Notes: generated from the letters alone by a model not told the origin. DNA of 64,000 bases from Allochromatium warmingii (GCF_900107145.1 NZ_FNOW01000007.1:32360-96359); one strand, 5' to 3'. Shown: positions 1 through 11,158, numbered from the stretch's first letter. Translations and numbers: made by a program.

Positions 1-397
1 CATCCTCCGCCATGCTGCCGTCCGCATGACGCGCCTGTAGATATTGCTGATACAGCGCGAAATGTTCGGCGCAAAATGCAGCCGGGCCGTCATGCCAAGT
101 GATGTCAGCGGCATTGCGCTGCCAGGTGCGCCGCTGCGAGCGATTCGGCACAAAGGCTGCCACCGGCAAACGCACTGGTGTGCAGGCGGTGCAGTTCTGA
201 CAAGCCGGTCGATAGATATGGGCACCGCTGCGGCGAAAGCCACAATCGATAAGCGCCTGATAACTCTCGCTGTCGAGACGCACACGCGGATCGACAAACA
301 GCGTTCGCGCTTGCTGCCTGTCGAGATACGCGCAGTCATGTTCGCCCGTCACATACAGCGATAGTAACTGGCCCGTGTCGAGTTTCATCACGCGCAT
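1..397 (-). CDS. bpt: Aspartate/glutamate leucyltransferase Bpt (5' part; runs off the window)
   Basis: The first 132 codons are read on the minus strand from ATG at 397; the gene continues beyond position 1. Visible segments are the N-terminal YVTGEHDCAYL stretch, the GFRRSG...Y-P-C patch and a CQNCTACTPVR cysteine cluster, all typical of the bacterial ATE/Bpt family. The enzyme moves leucine from Leu-tRNA to N-terminal Asp or Glu, marking cytosolic proteins for ClpAP. It follows aat by one base, and trxB-aat-bpt is the order known from pseudomonads, where infA and clpA come next. A second in-frame ATG lies 9 bases inside (388). The partial state comes only from the window edge. Confidence 0.9.
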   Translation of the reverse strand, partial: MRVMKLDTGQLLSLYVTGEHDCAYLDRQQARTLFVDPRVRLDSESYQALIDCGFRRSGAHIYRPACQNCTACTPVRLPVAAFVPNRSQRRTWQRNAADITWHDGPAAFCAEHFALYQQYLQARHADGSMAED

Positions 398-398
398 T

Positions 399-1136
399 CT
401 AAGCGTCAGCCGCCGTGACGATCTGGATGGCACTGGCCGGACGCTCGCCGCCATCATCCCAACTGTGGACATAGCCCGGACGTGAGCCATGATGCGCCAA
501 GCGCGTTAAAAACTCGACGCGAGACACTTCACGCGCCCCCATGCGCAACAGATGCGCAGTGGTCATCTGGCAGTCGATCACCCCGAATCCCCAGTCGCGT
601 AGCTGTTCACACAACCGCGCCAGCGCGATTTTTGAGGCATCGCTAACACGGCTAAACATGGATTCACCAAAAAACGCCCGACCAATCGCCACCCCATAGA
701 GGCCGCCGACGAGCATATCGTCCTGCCAGACCTCGACCGAATGCGCCAGCCCAAGCGCGTGCAATCGTTGATAAGCGACGATCATGTCCGGCACCAGCCA
801 GGTACCGCCCTCGGCATCACGGGGCGCGGCACAGCCGTGCAACACAGCGGCAAAATCCCGATCTAGCGTCGTCACCAGCGTACTGCGCCGCAAGCGTTTG
901 CGCAGACTGCGCGAGCCGTGAAAGTGCTCAGGCAGCAAAATCGCACGCGGATCGGGCGACCACCACAGAATCGGATCGCCGGCACTGAACCAGGGAAAAA
1001 TGCCGCGCCGATAAGCGTGGAGCAGACGTTCGGGGCTGAGATCGCCGCCCACAGCGAGCAAACCATTCGGTTCACGTAGCGCCAGCGCCGGATCGGGAAA
1101 GCGCGTGCAGTCGCATGGATCAAGCAGCGTCAACAT
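399..1136 (-). CDS. aat: Leucyl/phenylalanyl-tRNA--protein transferase
   Basis: About 245 residues. It transfers Leu or Phe from aminoacyl-tRNA to N-terminal Arg or Lys of proteins (N-end rule, cytosol). Family landmarks are [19 protein letters not shown] near the N-terminus, the YRRGIFPWF motif, the WWSPDPR motif and the central [17 protein letters not shown] block. The open frame extends to 1193, but ATG at 1136 (MLTLLDP) matches the family N-terminus and begins 11 bases after the trxB stop. The neighbouring bpt makes this a two-enzyme N-degron locus. Confidence 0.95.
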   Translation of the reverse strand: MLTLLDPCDCTRFPDPALALREPNGLLAVGGDLSPERLLHAYRRGIFPWFSAGDPILWWSPDPRAILLPEHFHGSRSLRKRLRRSTLVTTLDRDFAAVLHGCAAPRDAEGGTWLVPDMIVAYQRLHALGLAHSVEVWQDDMLVGGLYGVAIGRAFFGESMFSRVSDASKIALARLCEQLRDWGFGVIDCQMTTAHLLRMGAREVSRVEFLTRLAHHGSRPGYVHSWDDGGERPASAIQIVTAADA

Positions 1137-1146
1137 GATGCAAGCG

Positions 1147-2118
<972 letters not shown>

Positions 2119-2358
2119 TTATGTACTCGCAAGCGCCAGCACTGGCCTGCAATGTGCTTTCCAGAGCGGCACAACCATAACGGAAGGTCATAAAACACAG
2201 TGGTGTTGTGGCGTATCACTGTAAACGCACTGCAATGTAGCGTAAAGACCAGCCGGCCGCGATCTGGGTTCAGCGCGATTGACAGCCGACCCGTCGCGGC
2301 GCTACAAACGCAAAATTCAACAATTCCAGTGATCTAGCTCAGTGTTTGCGAGTGATTG

Positions 2359-2850
2359 ATGAAGATTCAAACCACGCCCCCCACACGTCCCCGTCTCCTG
2401 CACCTGAGCCTCTGGCTGCTGGCGCTGGCGATTCTAGCTGGTTGTGCCAGCAAGGGCGGACAGGATGACGGACTGAGCGCCCGCCGCGCTGAATTAGTCG
2501 GCAAAACCCTCGCCCAAGTCGGCACGCCCTATGTCTACGGCGGCAAGTCACCGCTAGAAGGCTTTGATTGCAGCGGCCTGACCCATTATGCCCATCGTCA
2601 AGCCGGGTTAGCGATTCCGCGCACCGCCGCCGATCAGCAACGGGCAGCGCATCCGGTGCCGCGCAGTCAATTAAAACCGGGTGATATGGTGTTTTTCAAA
2701 ACTGGGCCAACGGATTATCACGTCGGGCTGATGATCGACCCGCAACGCTTTGTTCATGCCTCGACCTCGCGCAGTCAGGTGCGCGTCGATCAGCTTGATA
2801 CGCCATATTGGAACAAGCATTACATTGGTGCGGGAACCTATCTGCGCTAA
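2359..2850 (+). CDS. NlpC/P60-family lipoprotein, probable peptidoglycan endopeptidase
   Basis: 163 residues. An N-terminal hydrophobic stretch ending in a lipobox (AILAGC) makes this an outer- or inner-membrane lipoprotein. The NlpC/P60 domain shows the catalytic Cys in FDCSGLTHY, the following His in DYHVGLMI and the distal polar residue in RFVHAST. The fold resembles E. coli MepS/NlpC, which cut D,L-endopeptide cross-links in peptidoglycan. ATG at 2359 is preferred over TTG at 2356. It stands alone between trxB (divergent) and the HiPIP gene. Confidence 0.9.
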   Translation: MKIQTTPPTRPRLLHLSLWLLALAILAGCASKGGQDDGLSARRAELVGKTLAQVGTPYVYGGKSPLEGFDCSGLTHYAHRQAGLAIPRTAADQQRAAHPVPRSQLKPGDMVFFKTGPTDYHVGLMIDPQRFVHASTSRSQVRVDQLDTPYWNKHYIGAGTYLR

Positions 2851-3041
2851 CACCTTCAAAGCACGCATCCGCGCCATGATACAGAACGCGGCGTGGATGC
2901 AGCCTGATTGAAAAGCACGGTTCAAAGCGGCAAACAGGCTCGCCTTTTCAGTCAAGCTGTAGCACAATGCCGAACGGCTTCCGGTTGTCTGCCGGAAGTG
3001 TTGAACTCATCACCTCGATATTCTATTTAGGAGTGACATTC

Positions 3042-3410
3042 ATGTCCGATCAGCCAATCAGCCAGAGCCGTCGTGACGCTGTCAAAGTGATGCTGGGCAC
3101 CGCTGCCGCCATCCCGATGATTAACTTAGTCGGTTTCGGCACTGCTCGCGCTTCAGCTCCGGCTAATGCTGTGTCCGCCGACGATGCGACCGCGATTGCC
3201 CTGAAGTACAATCAGGACGCCACCAAGTCCGAGCGCGTCTCGGCAGCCCGTCCGGGTCTGCCGCCGGAAGAACAGCACTGCGCTAACTGCCAGTTCATGC
3301 AGGCTGACGCCGCTGGCGCAACTGATGAGTGGAAAGGCTGCCAGCTCTTCCCCGGCAAGCTGATTAACGTCAACGGCTGGTGCGCTTCTTGGACGCTGAA
3401 GGCTGGCTAA
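3042..3410 (+). CDS. hip: High-potential iron-sulfur protein (HiPIP) precursor
   Basis: 122 residues: a twin-arginine signal ([13 protein letters not shown] cleavage near residue 37) and an 85-residue mature protein with the four cluster ligands in CANC, GCQLF and GWCASW. HiPIP carries electrons in the periplasm from the bc1 complex to the photosynthetic reaction centre in purple sulfur bacteria. From memory, the mature sequence is very close to Allochromatium vinosum HiPIP. ATG 3042 is chosen because AGGAG at 3029-3033 sits at proper spacing; the frame is open from 2967, but that would bury the Tat signal. A strong terminator follows, so it is probably monocistronic. Confidence 0.97.
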   Translation: MSDQPISQSRRDAVKVMLGTAAAIPMINLVGFGTARASAPANAVSADDATAIALKYNQDATKSERVSAARPGLPPEEQHCANCQFMQADAAGATDEWKGCQLFPGKLINVNGWCASWTLKAG

Positions 3411-3438
3411 TCGCCCACGCCTGATCGGTTCGGATGCA

Positions 3439-3462
3439 AACGGGGCCGCTGGCCCCGTTTTT
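3439..3462 (+). terminator. Rho-independent terminator of the HiPIP gene
   Basis: A perfect 9-bp stem AACGGGGCC / GGCCCCGTT with a 3-base loop, followed by a run of five T, 28 bases after the HiPIP stop. Confidence 0.93.
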
Positions 3463-3492
3463 CGTGGTCGTGTCATTTCTGGGGTTCTACGC

Positions 3493-4350
3493 ATGTCATC
3501 CGAAGGTTCCAGCGAATTTGCCCATGCCCGTCCCTACAAAGGCTTGAACGCGAACACTGCGCCCGAATCAGCCGCACCACGACGGTTATCACTGGTCTTT
3601 GTGCGCGGCATTATTTGGAGCCTAATCGGGATGATCTATGCTCCGTTGTTCATCGGGCTACTGTCACTGGCACGCGGGGCTGAATTGGGCAGTGTGTCCT
3701 ATGTACTCGCCGCTGCACTGGCTGGCGGCGCGGGCGCGATTCTCTACGGTGCCCGTGAGTTGGCGTTGATTAGCACGGGTGTTGGTGCCGTGTCGGGTCT
3801 GGGACTGTTGATTCTGGCTCCGGCGCAAGCGAGCCTAACCAATACAGTCGTTATTGCCGCGCTGTTGGCGGCGGTGGTGGGCGTTACGCTGTCGTTTCCG
3901 CGTCGCTGCACGCGCCATGTTCCCGGTAAATTAGTCGCCGGCGTGGTGACCGGAGCCTTTGTCGGCGCGGTACTGGCCATCGCCGAACCCTGGCACGCTC
4001 ATGCGTTTTCGACCTTTGCTGCGCTGGCCTTTTTAACCAGCGCCAACGGCATTTTATACGCTGGCAGCGTGCGCGGTTGGATTCAGCTCTCGCGGCGCAT
4101 TGGAATGGAGTCGCATCCCTGTGAGCTGATCGAGGGCGTCACGATGGCGATTTTGGGCGCGATTGCCGCTGGTAGCGTCTGGATGGTGGTCTCGCCCTTG
4201 CTCGGCTTGGAAGCGGCTGGGTTCTGGCAGTTGGCGAGTCTGACGATGCACGATGAAATTCCGTCCGCTTTTTTGGGTGGACTACTCGGCGGCGGTCTGG
4301 CGGGAATGCTGCTCGAACTCTTCCGTTTTCCCTGGGTACATGATGTCTAA
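3493..4350 (+). CDS. Polytopic membrane protein of unknown function
   Basis: 285 residues. I do not recognise the family. A polar N-terminal 35 residues precede about six or seven hydrophobic segments rich in Ala, Gly and Leu, with short loops; a C-terminal glycine-rich helix (GGLLGGGLAG) ends the protein. No catalytic motif is visible. It begins 30 bases past the HiPIP terminator and ends 119 bases before rlmE, so it appears to be its own unit. A role in the membrane near the photosynthetic electron chain would be only a guess from position. Confidence 0.75.
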   Translation: MSSEGSSEFAHARPYKGLNANTAPESAAPRRLSLVFVRGIIWSLIGMIYAPLFIGLLSLARGAELGSVSYVLAAALAGGAGAILYGARELALISTGVGAVSGLGLLILAPAQASLTNTVVIAALLAAVVGVTLSFPRRCTRHVPGKLVAGVVTGAFVGAVLAIAEPWHAHAFSTFAALAFLTSANGILYAGSVRGWIQLSRRIGMESHPCELIEGVTMAILGAIAAGSVWMVVSPLLGLEAAGFWQLASLTMHDEIPSAFLGGLLGGGLAGMLLELFRFPWVHDV

Positions 4351-4469
4351 GCGGGTTGCAGACACGCAGATAGCCGCTGCGCCTGTGGTAGGCTGTCCGA
4401 TTCGCGGCCCGCTGCGGCGGGCCGGTTCAGTTTATTGGTCTATTTGATCGCAGATTGGTAGTGACACGC

Positions 4470-5093
4470 ATGGCACGCAGTTCATCTAGTCGCCGCTGGC
4501 TCGACCGCCATCGCAATGATCCCTATGTTCAGCGCGTGCAGCGCGACGGCTACCGCTCGCGGGCCGCGTATAAACTGCTGGAGATTCAAGAAAAAGACCG
4601 CATTCTCCAATCTGGAATGCGCGTGGTCGATCTGGGTGCAGCGCCGGGCAGTTGGTCACAGATTGCCCAGCGATTGGTCGGCGTAACTGGGCGTGTGGTG
4701 GCGCTGGATATTTTGCCGATGGAGCCAATCGCTGGCGTCAGCGTGCTCTGTGGTGATTTTCGGGAAGCAGCGGTGGTTGCAGCACTACGCGACGCAATCG
4801 GCGATGCACCGCTTGATGTCGTGCTCTCGGATATGGCCCCGAATATCACCGGCACGGCGGTTGTCGATCAAACTCGGGCGATGTATCTAGTTGAATTAGC
4901 CTTAGAACTGGCGCACAGCCAGTTAAAACCCGGCGGAACGCTCGTTACCAAAGTGTTTCAGGGCGCGGGCTTTGATGACTATCTGCGCACCCTGCGGGCG
5001 AGCTTTAAACAGGTCGCTTCGCGCAAGCCGAACGCATCACGCGCTGAGAGTCGTGAAGTGTTTTTGGTCGCAAAGGGCTTTTTTCGGCCCTAA
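4470..5093 (+). CDS. rlmE: 23S rRNA (uridine2552-2'-O)-methyltransferase
   Basis: 207 residues. It methylates U2552 of 23S rRNA late in 50S assembly, using S-adenosylmethionine. FtsJ/RrmJ signatures are YRSRAAYKLLEI (with the catalytic Lys), the SAM-binding VVDLGAAPGSWSQ motif, VLSDMAPN with the catalytic Asp, and LVTKVFQG with the second Lys. ATG 4470 gives the family N-terminus; a GTG further upstream (4455) is possible. The rlmE-ftsH order is standard in gammaproteobacteria. Confidence 0.96.
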   Translation: MARSSSSRRWLDRHRNDPYVQRVQRDGYRSRAAYKLLEIQEKDRILQSGMRVVDLGAAPGSWSQIAQRLVGVTGRVVALDILPMEPIAGVSVLCGDFREAAVVAALRDAIGDAPLDVVLSDMAPNITGTAVVDQTRAMYLVELALELAHSQLKPGGTLVTKVFQGAGFDDYLRTLRASFKQVASRKPNASRAESREVFLVAKGFFRP

Positions 5094-5165
5094 AATTCCT
5101 GCATCGAGCGTCGTTGTTTCCCGCGTTGTCGCGTTTTTTTTACGGGGTCGTGAGCCGTGACTGAT

Positions 5166-7076
5166 ATGGCGAAAAATTTACTGCTGTGGGTGGTCATCGC
5201 CATTGTGCTGATGTCCGTGTTTAATAATTTCACCGCGACCCACTCGACGCCGCGCGATCTGGACTACTCCGATTTTATTGAGCAGGTCAAGCAAGGCGGC
5301 GTGAAGGAAGTGACGATTCAGGGGCGGGTGATCGAGGGCGTCACCGAGGCCGGTCAGCGGTTTCATACTTACAGCCCGGGCGATGATGGTTTAGTCGGCG
5401 ATCTGCTCAATCACAACGTCATTATCAAGGCCGCACCGCCGGAAGAGCAGTCGCTGCTGATGCAACTGTTGATTAACTGGTTCCCGCTGTTGCTGTTAGT
5501 GGCGCTGTGGATCTTTTTCATGCGCCAAATGCAGGGCGGCGCCGGCGGGCGCGGGGCGATGTCGTTTGGCAAAAGTCGAGCGCGGATGCTCTCGGAAGAT
5601 CAAGTCAAGGTCACATTTCAGGATGTCGCCGGCGCGGAAGAGGCCAAAGAAGAAGTCGTCGAGATGGTCGATTTTCTTAAAGATCCGGCCAAATTCCAAA
5701 AACTTGGCGGCAAAATCCCCAAAGGCGTGCTGATGGTTGGCCCGCCCGGGACGGGTAAGACGCTGCTGGCGCGGGCGATTGCTGGTGAAGCTAAAGTCCC
5801 GTTTTTCACCATTTCCGGCTCGGATTTTGTCGAGATGTTCGTCGGCGTCGGCGCATCGCGGGTGCGCGATATGTTCGAGCAGGCCAAAAAGCACGCGCCC
5901 TGCATCATCTTTATCGACGAAATCGACGCCGTTGGACGGCATCGCGGCGCGGGTCTCGGCGGTGGGCATGACGAGCGCGAGCAGACCTTAAATCAGCTTT
6001 TAGTCGAGATGGACGGCTTTGAGGGCAATGAGGGCGTGATTGTGATTGCTGCGACCAATCGCCCCGATGTGCTCGATCCGGCGCTGTTGCGGCCCGGGCG
6101 TTTTGATCGGCAGGTCGTGGTGCCGCTGCCGGATGTGCGCGGACGCGAGCAGATTTTGAAAGTTCACATGCGCAAAATTCCCGCTGCCGAAAATGTCAAA
6201 GCGTCGATTCTGGCACGCGGCACGCCGGGCTTTTCCGGTGCTGATTTAGCCAATCTGGTCAATGAAGCCGCGCTCTTTGCCGCTCGCGCCAATAAAAAAT
6301 TGGTCGAAATGAGCGACATGGAACAGGCCAAAGACAAGATTTTAATGGGCGCAGAACGCCGCTCAATGGTGATGACCGAAGAGGAAAAGCGCCTGACGGC
6401 CTATCACGAATCGGGTCACGCGATTGTCGGACGGCTGGTGCCCGATCATGATCCGGTGCATAAAGTCAGCATTATTCCGCGTGGGCGGGCGCTCGGCGTG
6501 ACGCTGTTTTTGCCCGAAGATGATCGCTTTAGCTATAGCAAGCAGCGGCTGGAAAGTAATATTTCCAGTCTCTTCGGTGGGCGCTGTGCCGAGGAATTAA
6601 TTTTCGGTGCCGATAGCGTCACCACGGGTGCGCAGAATGATATTCATCGTGCGACTGAAATTGCACGGAATATGGTCACAAAATGGGGGCTATCGGATCG
6701 ACTCGGGCCATTAGCCTATAGCGAAGAAGAGCAAGAAGTGTTTTTGGGTCATTCGGTCACGCAGCATAAAAGCGTCTCTGATGAAACCTCGCATTTAATT
6801 GATGAAGAAATTCGCCGCGTTATTGATCGCAATTATGTGCGGGCGCTCAATCTATTACGCGAGCATTTAGAGCAGTTGCACGCGATGGCCGCCGCGTTGA
6901 TGAAATATGAGACCATCGACGCTTCACAGATTGACGATATTTTGGCCGGACGTGAGCCGCGTCCGCCGCGTGATTGGGAGGATGATGAGCCGCATCGGCG
7001 CGTGCCGACTCAGCATGCACAGAAAGATGATAGCGACGATGGCTTTGAGGTCGGTAGACCGGCCGGGGAGCACTGA
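5166..7076 (+). CDS. ftsH: ATP-dependent zinc metalloprotease FtsH
   Basis: 636 residues. A hexameric inner-membrane AAA+ protease that degrades misfolded membrane proteins and regulators. Two transmembrane helices (about residues 4-22 and 100-120) flank a periplasmic domain; Walker A GPPGTGKT is at about 192-199, Walker B FIDEIDA follows, the second region of homology contains RPGRFDRQ, and the zinc site HESGH is at 414-418. ATG 5166 (MAKNLLLW) is preferred over GTG 5157 because it matches the family start. glmM starts 3 bases after the stop; folP, often found between these genes, is absent. Confidence 0.98.
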   Translation: MAKNLLLWVVIAIVLMSVFNNFTATHSTPRDLDYSDFIEQVKQGGVKEVTIQGRVIEGVTEAGQRFHTYSPGDDGLVGDLLNHNVIIKAAPPEEQSLLMQLLINWFPLLLLVALWIFFMRQMQGGAGGRGAMSFGKSRARMLSEDQVKVTFQDVAGAEEAKEEVVEMVDFLKDPAKFQKLGGKIPKGVLMVGPPGTGKTLLARAIAGEAKVPFFTISGSDFVEMFVGVGASRVRDMFEQAKKHAPCIIFIDEIDAVGRHRGAGLGGGHDEREQTLNQLLVEMDGFEGNEGVIVIAATNRPDVLDPALLRPGRFDRQVVVPLPDVRGREQILKVHMRKIPAAENVKASILARGTPGFSGADLANLVNEAALFAARANKKLVEMSDMEQAKDKILMGAERRSMVMTEEEKRLTAYHESGHAIVGRLVPDHDPVHKVSIIPRGRALGVTLFLPEDDRFSYSKQRLESNISSLFGGRCAEELIFGADSVTTGAQNDIHRATEIARNMVTKWGLSDRLGPLAYSEEEQEVFLGHSVTQHKSVSDETSHLIDEEIRRVIDRNYVRALNLLREHLEQLHAMAAALMKYETIDASQIDDILAGREPRPPRDWEDDEPHRRVPTQHAQKDDSDDGFEVGRPAGEH

Positions 7077-7079
7077 GCG

Positions 7080-8414
7080 ATGCGCCAGTATTTTGGCACT
7101 GATGGCATTCGCGGGCGGGTCGGTCGCGGTCATATCACGCCGGATTTTGTGCTCAAACTCGGCTGGGCCGCCGGGCGCGTGCTCGGGCAGGGTCGCGGTA
7201 AGATCTTGATTGGTAAGGATACGCGCATCTCTGGCTATATGTTCGAGTCGGCGCTCGAAGCCGGTTTGGTCGCGGCCGGGGTCGATATTCGGCTGCTCGG
7301 CCCGATGACCACGCCCGGCGTTGCGTATTTGACGCGCACCTTTCGCGCCTGCGCCGGAATTGTTATCACCGCCTCGCACAATCCGTTCGATGACAATGGC
7401 ATCAAGTTCTTCTCGGCTGACGGCGATAAGCTCCCCGATGAGGTCGAGCTGGCGATTGAAGCTGAACTCGCCCAGCCGTTGCGCACGGTAGCATCGAGCG
7501 AACTCGGCAAAGTTAAACGCATCGATGATGCCAACGGGCGCTATATCGAGTTTTGCAAGAGCACGATTCCGGCGTGTATGAATTTTCGCGGGCTAAAAGT
7601 GGTCGTCGATTGCGCTCACGGTGCGACCTACAATACCGCACCATTTGTGTTCGAGGAATTGGGCGCTGAGGTCATCCGGCTGGGCACCGAACCGGATGGT
7701 TTTAACATCAATCAGGGCGTCGGTTCGACCGCACCGAACGCGCTGTGTGAGACGGTGGTACGCGAGGGCGCGGATCTCGGCATCGCCTTCGATGGCGACG
7801 GCGACCGCGTGTTGATGGTCGATGCGCACGGCACCCTGATCGACGGCGATCAACTACTGTACGTGATCGCCAAATCGCGTCTACTCAGTGGCGCCATGCG
7901 CGGCGATGTGGTCGGGACGTTGATGAGCAATCTCGGCGTTGAACACGCGCTCAAGCGGCTCGGTATCGGCTTTGCGCGGACACAGGTCGGCGACCGCTAC
8001 ATCATGGAGCGGCTCAAGGCACAGGATGGCATTCTCGGCGGCGAACCTTCGGGGCATCTCATCTGCCGCGACCGCACGACGACCGGCGATGGCATCGTTG
8101 CGGCGCTGCAAGTGCTGGCGGCGCTCGACCGACTCGGCACGCGGCTCGAAGACATCGCCACGGAAGTCGAACGCTATCCACAGGTGCTCATCAATGTCCG
8201 GCTCGACCAACCGCGAGCGGCGCTCGACCGGCCCGAGGTACAAGCAGCGGTGACGGCTGCCGAGCAGGAATTGGCCGGACGTGGACGGGTGCTGTTGCGT
8301 CCGTCGGGCACGGAACCACTGGTGCGCGTGATGGTTGAGGGGGCGGAGCGGGTTCAGGTCGAACACCTGGCCGAACACCTCGCCGCCGCTGTGCGTGCGC
8401 CACTCACCGTTTAA
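7080..8414 (+). CDS. glmM: Phosphoglucosamine mutase
   Basis: 444 residues, the normal length. It interconverts glucosamine-6-phosphate and glucosamine-1-phosphate on the way to UDP-GlcNAc. The phosphoserine loop TASHNP (Ser99) is intact, the Mg-binding DGDGDR motif is present, and the sugar-binding GGEPSGH and C-terminal phosphate-binding RPSGTEP(L)VRVM loops are in place. Translationally close to ftsH (3-base gap). Confidence 0.97.
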   Translation: MRQYFGTDGIRGRVGRGHITPDFVLKLGWAAGRVLGQGRGKILIGKDTRISGYMFESALEAGLVAAGVDIRLLGPMTTPGVAYLTRTFRACAGIVITASHNPFDDNGIKFFSADGDKLPDEVELAIEAELAQPLRTVASSELGKVKRIDDANGRYIEFCKSTIPACMNFRGLKVVVDCAHGATYNTAPFVFEELGAEVIRLGTEPDGFNINQGVGSTAPNALCETVVREGADLGIAFDGDGDRVLMVDAHGTLIDGDQLLYVIAKSRLLSGAMRGDVVGTLMSNLGVEHALKRLGIGFARTQVGDRYIMERLKAQDGILGGEPSGHLICRDRTTTGDGIVAALQVLAALDRLGTRLEDIATEVERYPQVLINVRLDQPRAALDRPEVQAAVTAAEQELAGRGRVLLRPSGTEPLVRVMVEGAERVQVEHLAEHLAAAVRAPLTV

Positions 8415-8432
8415 TCGTGTTTCGGAACCATC

Positions 8433-8867
8433 GTGGCTATTGTTAGAAAAAGTGCTCTGGTGCCGTATTCAGCGGCGCGTATGTTTAATCTCGTCTATGA
8501 CGTGACAGCCTATCCGCAATTTTTGCCCTGGTGTGATAGCGCCAGCGTCATTTCGGAGACTGATGAAAAAATCTGCGGTCAAATCGGCGTGCATCGCATG
8601 GGCATTCGTCAAACCTTTAGCACCTGTAATCGGTTTGAACGCGACCGCTTGATGCACATTGATTTACTCGATGGGCCGTTTCGGAAATTAGTCGGGGCGT
8701 GGCGCTTTACGCCACTGCGCGACGATGCCTCAAAAGTCGAATTGGAATTGGAATTTGAATTTTCTGGGCGCTTGATTGATAAAGCGTTTGGCAGTGTTTT
8801 TAATCAAATTGCCAATACCTTAGTCGATGCGTTTTGCAAACGTGCCGATGAGGTCTATCGACAGTGA
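8433..8867 (+). CDS. ratA: RatA/Coq10-type START-domain protein
   Basis: 144 residues, GTG start. The family fold is a lipid-binding SRPBCC/START domain; opening segment YSAARMFNLVYDVTAYPQFLPWC and the later LDGPFRKLVGAWRF are diagnostic. E. coli RatA was described as a ribosome-association toxin, while the eukaryotic homologue Coq10 handles ubiquinone, so the physiological role in this organism is unsettled. The stop overlaps the rnfH start (GTGA), making a ratA-rnfH pair as in most gammaproteobacteria; the smpB gene that often lies divergently upstream is not here. Confidence 0.92.
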   Translation: MAIVRKSALVPYSAARMFNLVYDVTAYPQFLPWCDSASVISETDEKICGQIGVHRMGIRQTFSTCNRFERDRLMHIDLLDGPFRKLVGAWRFTPLRDDASKVELELEFEFSGRLIDKAFGSVFNQIANTLVDAFCKRADEVYRQ

Positions 8868-9166
8868 CTGAGTATTTGCAAATCGCTGTGGCCTATGTTG
8901 GCACATCTGATCAAGCACTGCGGGCACTGGAAGTCCGCACCGGCACCAGTGTCCGCGATGCGCTTGAGCAATGCGGTCTGCTCGATCAATTCCCCGAAAT
9001 TGATCTGGAGACTACTCATAAAGTGGGCATCTTTGGTCGGCTGGTGAAGCTCGATCAAGCGGTCGCAGAAGGCGACCGCATTGAGATTTACCGCCCGTTA
9101 TTAGCCGATCCGAAAGCGGCGCGGAAGTCAGCGTCCAGCCGCCAGCTTTCAGCGACCCGTATCTAG
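8864..9166 (+). CDS. rnfH: RnfH-family ubiquitin-like protein
   Basis: 100 residues with a beta-grasp fold of the RnfH/UPF0125 type: ALEVRTGTSVRDALEQCGLL and KVGIFGRLV...GDRIEIYRPL. The name comes from association with rnf loci; the biochemical function is not established. Starts with GTG overlapping the ratA stop. The last 18 bases overlap the 3' end of the convergent znuA-type gene, an unusual tail-to-tail overlap. Confidence 0.9.
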   Translation: MTEYLQIAVAYVGTSDQALRALEVRTGTSVRDALEQCGLLDQFPEIDLETTHKVGIFGRLVKLDQAVAEGDRIEIYRPLLADPKAARKSASSRQLSATRI

Positions 9167-10060
9167 CTGTGACGAATCAACTGCCGTGAGCACCTGCACC
9201 AGATGACGCAGGCTACCGATATAATCCGCCGATAGCGTATCAATCACTGCCACGCGCCCGCCGATTTCACGCGCAACCTGTTGTGCGGCCTTTGTTGAAA
9301 GCTGCGGCTGGGCCAGAATCACGCGCACTCGGTCACGGCGTGCTTGTTTAATCAGCGCAGCTAAATAGCGCGGCCCAGGTTCTTTGCCTTCGGATTCAAT
9401 GGGAATCTGGGTTAAGCCATAGGCATCGGCGAAATAGCCCCAAGCTGGGTGATAGACCATCAAGCGGCGATGCTGTAATACATCTAACTGGGCGCGAATC
9501 TCGGCATCGAGTGCATTTAATTCGGCGCTGGTTTGCATCAGCCGTGCTTGGTAATCAGCCGCGTGCGCCGGATCCCATTCGCTTAATGTCAGCGCAATCT
9601 GTTCGGTCAAGCGAATCACTAATAGTGGACTCATCCAAATATGTGGATCGGGTTCAATCTCGGCTTCGGTTTGATGTTCATGCTCATGCGCATGTTGATC
9701 TTCATGGTCATGGTCATGCGCTTCTAAACGACGGCGAGCAATACCATTGCTGAGATCAACAACGCGCAGCGTTGGATTAACGGCGCGAATCCGCTCCATC
9801 CATGCTGCTTCAATGGGCAGACCAATCCGAAAATAAAGATCGGCCTGTGCCAGTCGCGCCATTTGCCCTGGAGTCGGCTCATAAGCGTGCGGATTAGAAC
9901 CCGCATTGACCAGCGCCTCGACCTGTACGTGCTCGCCGCCGATCTGTTCGACGAAGGTTTGTTGCGGTAACACGGTGACAAACACGCGGATTGGCTCGGC
10001 GCTCAGTAGGGTTGCTGGCAGACAGAGTAGAAAGATGAAGGTAACAACATACCGGTGCAT
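9149..10060 (-). CDS. znuA: Zinc ABC transporter substrate-binding protein, ZnuA type
   Basis: 303 residues with a cleavable signal peptide (to about LLSA). A periplasmic metal-binding protein of cluster A-I. The first ligand lies in GSNPHAYEP, the second His in YHPAWGYF, and the acidic ligand in VIDTLSADY. A loop of alternating His and acidic residues (EAHDHDHEDQHAHEHEH) is the mark of zinc-type rather than manganese-type members. ATG 10060 begins the signal peptide; the longer frame to 10261 adds 67 unlike residues. No permease or ATPase gene is adjacent, so the partner ZnuBC must be elsewhere. Confidence 0.9.
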   Translation of the reverse strand: MHRYVVTFIFLLCLPATLLSAEPIRVFVTVLPQQTFVEQIGGEHVQVEALVNAGSNPHAYEPTPGQMARLAQADLYFRIGLPIEAAWMERIRAVNPTLRVVDLSNGIARRRLEAHDHDHEDQHAHEHEHQTEAEIEPDPHIWMSPLLVIRLTEQIALTLSEWDPAHAADYQARLMQTSAELNALDAEIRAQLDVLQHRRLMVYHPAWGYFADAYGLTQIPIESEGKEPGPRYLAALIKQARRDRVRVILAQPQLSTKAAQQVAREIGGRVAVIDTLSADYIGSLRHLVQVLTAVDSSQLDTGR

Positions 10061-10314
10061 GGCGACCTCAGTCAGGGTTAGGTATACGGTTAGGTGTAGG
10101 CGGTAAGTCGGTTCAAGATGGATGAGATCATCGCTGGCCTCGGCAACTGCGCCGTTCGCTGGAACGCACGCGGTTGCCGTGCTCGTCGGTACCCGAAATG
10201 GTTGTTTCAATACCCAATGCGCGTTAATCTTATCGTTGTATTCGCGTGGCGGTTGCCTCACAGATACTTGGAGCTGCTAACTGATCGCTGATTTTTGCTC
10301 AAATGTGTTGACAG

Positions 10315-10331
10315 ATGCTCAGGATGAGCAT
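10315..10331. repeat. Perfect inverted repeat, possible operator
   Basis: ATGCTCA-GGA-TGAGCAT, 7-bp arms, directly downstream of a TTGACA hexamer (10308-10313), about 255 bases upstream of the znuA-type start. The binding protein is unknown; it does not match the Zur consensus I know. Confidence 0.5.
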
Positions 10332-10526
10332 TGCTTGAGGCCGCTAACAGCGGTTTAACGACGAGCTGATAGAGGACATTGCAAGTGGCCAAGCTTCGGT
10401 TTGGCGCTTTACCGCAAGGGGATGAAACCTTTGGAGAGCTTGATCGATTGAGGGAATCCGGCGCTACTGAGCGTCACGGGCTTGAGTTGGGCGGTTCGCC
10501 GCGTCAACCAAGTGCAGATAAATCCA

Positions 10527-10544
10527 TTGAGCAAGTTTGCTCAA
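10527..10544. repeat. Perfect inverted repeat upstream of ndk
   Basis: TTGAGCAA-GT-TTGCTCAA, 8-bp arms, 185 bases upstream of ndk. Shares the core TGAGCA/TGCTCA with the repeat at 10315-10331, so both could bind one regulator. Confidence 0.5.
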
Positions 10545-10729
10545 GTTAAATGGAGCAGCAGCTAACAGCAGATGGCGTACCATCCGCCGCCCCGGATCGG
10601 CAATCGAGTTGTCAGCCGCCTGTGGGCCGTTGTCAGACACACGGCATCCCGCCGCCTCTCAAGCGCGTTTCCAATCCGCCTTAAACCAAGTCTTTCATTC
10701 AGATCAATGCCCCAGTGTTAGGAGCCAGT

Positions 10730-11158
10730 ATGGCTATTGAGCGCACCCTGTCTATTATCAAACCGAATGCTGTTGCCAAAGATGCCATTGGTGCCATTCT
10801 CGGCCGCTTTGAGACCGCTGGACTCAAGATCGTCGCTGCCCGCATGTTGCACATGAGCCGCGAGCAAGCCAGCGCGTTTTATGCGATTCATCAGGGCAAA
10901 CCGTTCTTTGATGAACTGGTCGATTTTATGATTTCTGGCCCGGTGATGGTGCAGGTGCTCGAAGGTGAGGACGCGGTTGCCAAAAACCGTGAGATTATGG
11001 GTGCAACCAATCCAGCACAGGCCGCGCCGGGCACGATTCGGGCGGATTTCGCTGACTCGTTCACCGAAAATGCCGCGCACGGTTCGGATTCACCGGACAA
11101 TGCCGCCGTGGAGATCGCCTTCTTCTTCCCCGAAGGCGTCTGCCCGCGCACCCGCTGA
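10730..11158 (+). CDS. ndk: Nucleoside diphosphate kinase
   Basis: 142 residues. It balances NTP pools by phosphate transfer through a phosphohistidine, His117 in [23 protein letters not shown] at the start, [14 protein letters not shown] and the C-terminal EGVCPRTR are family constants. ATG 10730 is chosen because a GGAG sits just before it at 10720-10723; the open frame starts five codons earlier. First gene of the block running to der, with rlmN 23 bases downstream. Confidence 0.98.
   Translation: MAIERTLSIIKPNAVAKDAIGAILGRFETAGLKIVAARMLHMSREQASAFYAIHQGKPFFDELVDFMISGPVMVQVLEGEDAVAKNREIMGATNPAQAAPGTIRADFADSFTENAAHGSDSPDNAAVEIAFFFPEGVCPRTR

Larger units (their letters stand above)
10061..10729. 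other. 669-base intergenic region without a convincing gene
   Basis: Lies between the divergent znuA-type gene and ndk. It contains two perfect inverted repeats (10315-10331 and 10527-10544), a TTGACA hexamer at 10308-10313 next to the first, and a short open frame (about 10378-10548, TTG or GTG start) that I do not recognise. I see no RNA gene in it. Confidence 0.6.

Noticed and set aside
44..364. Plus-strand frame at the left edge
   Set aside because: Antisense to bpt, which has clear family motifs.
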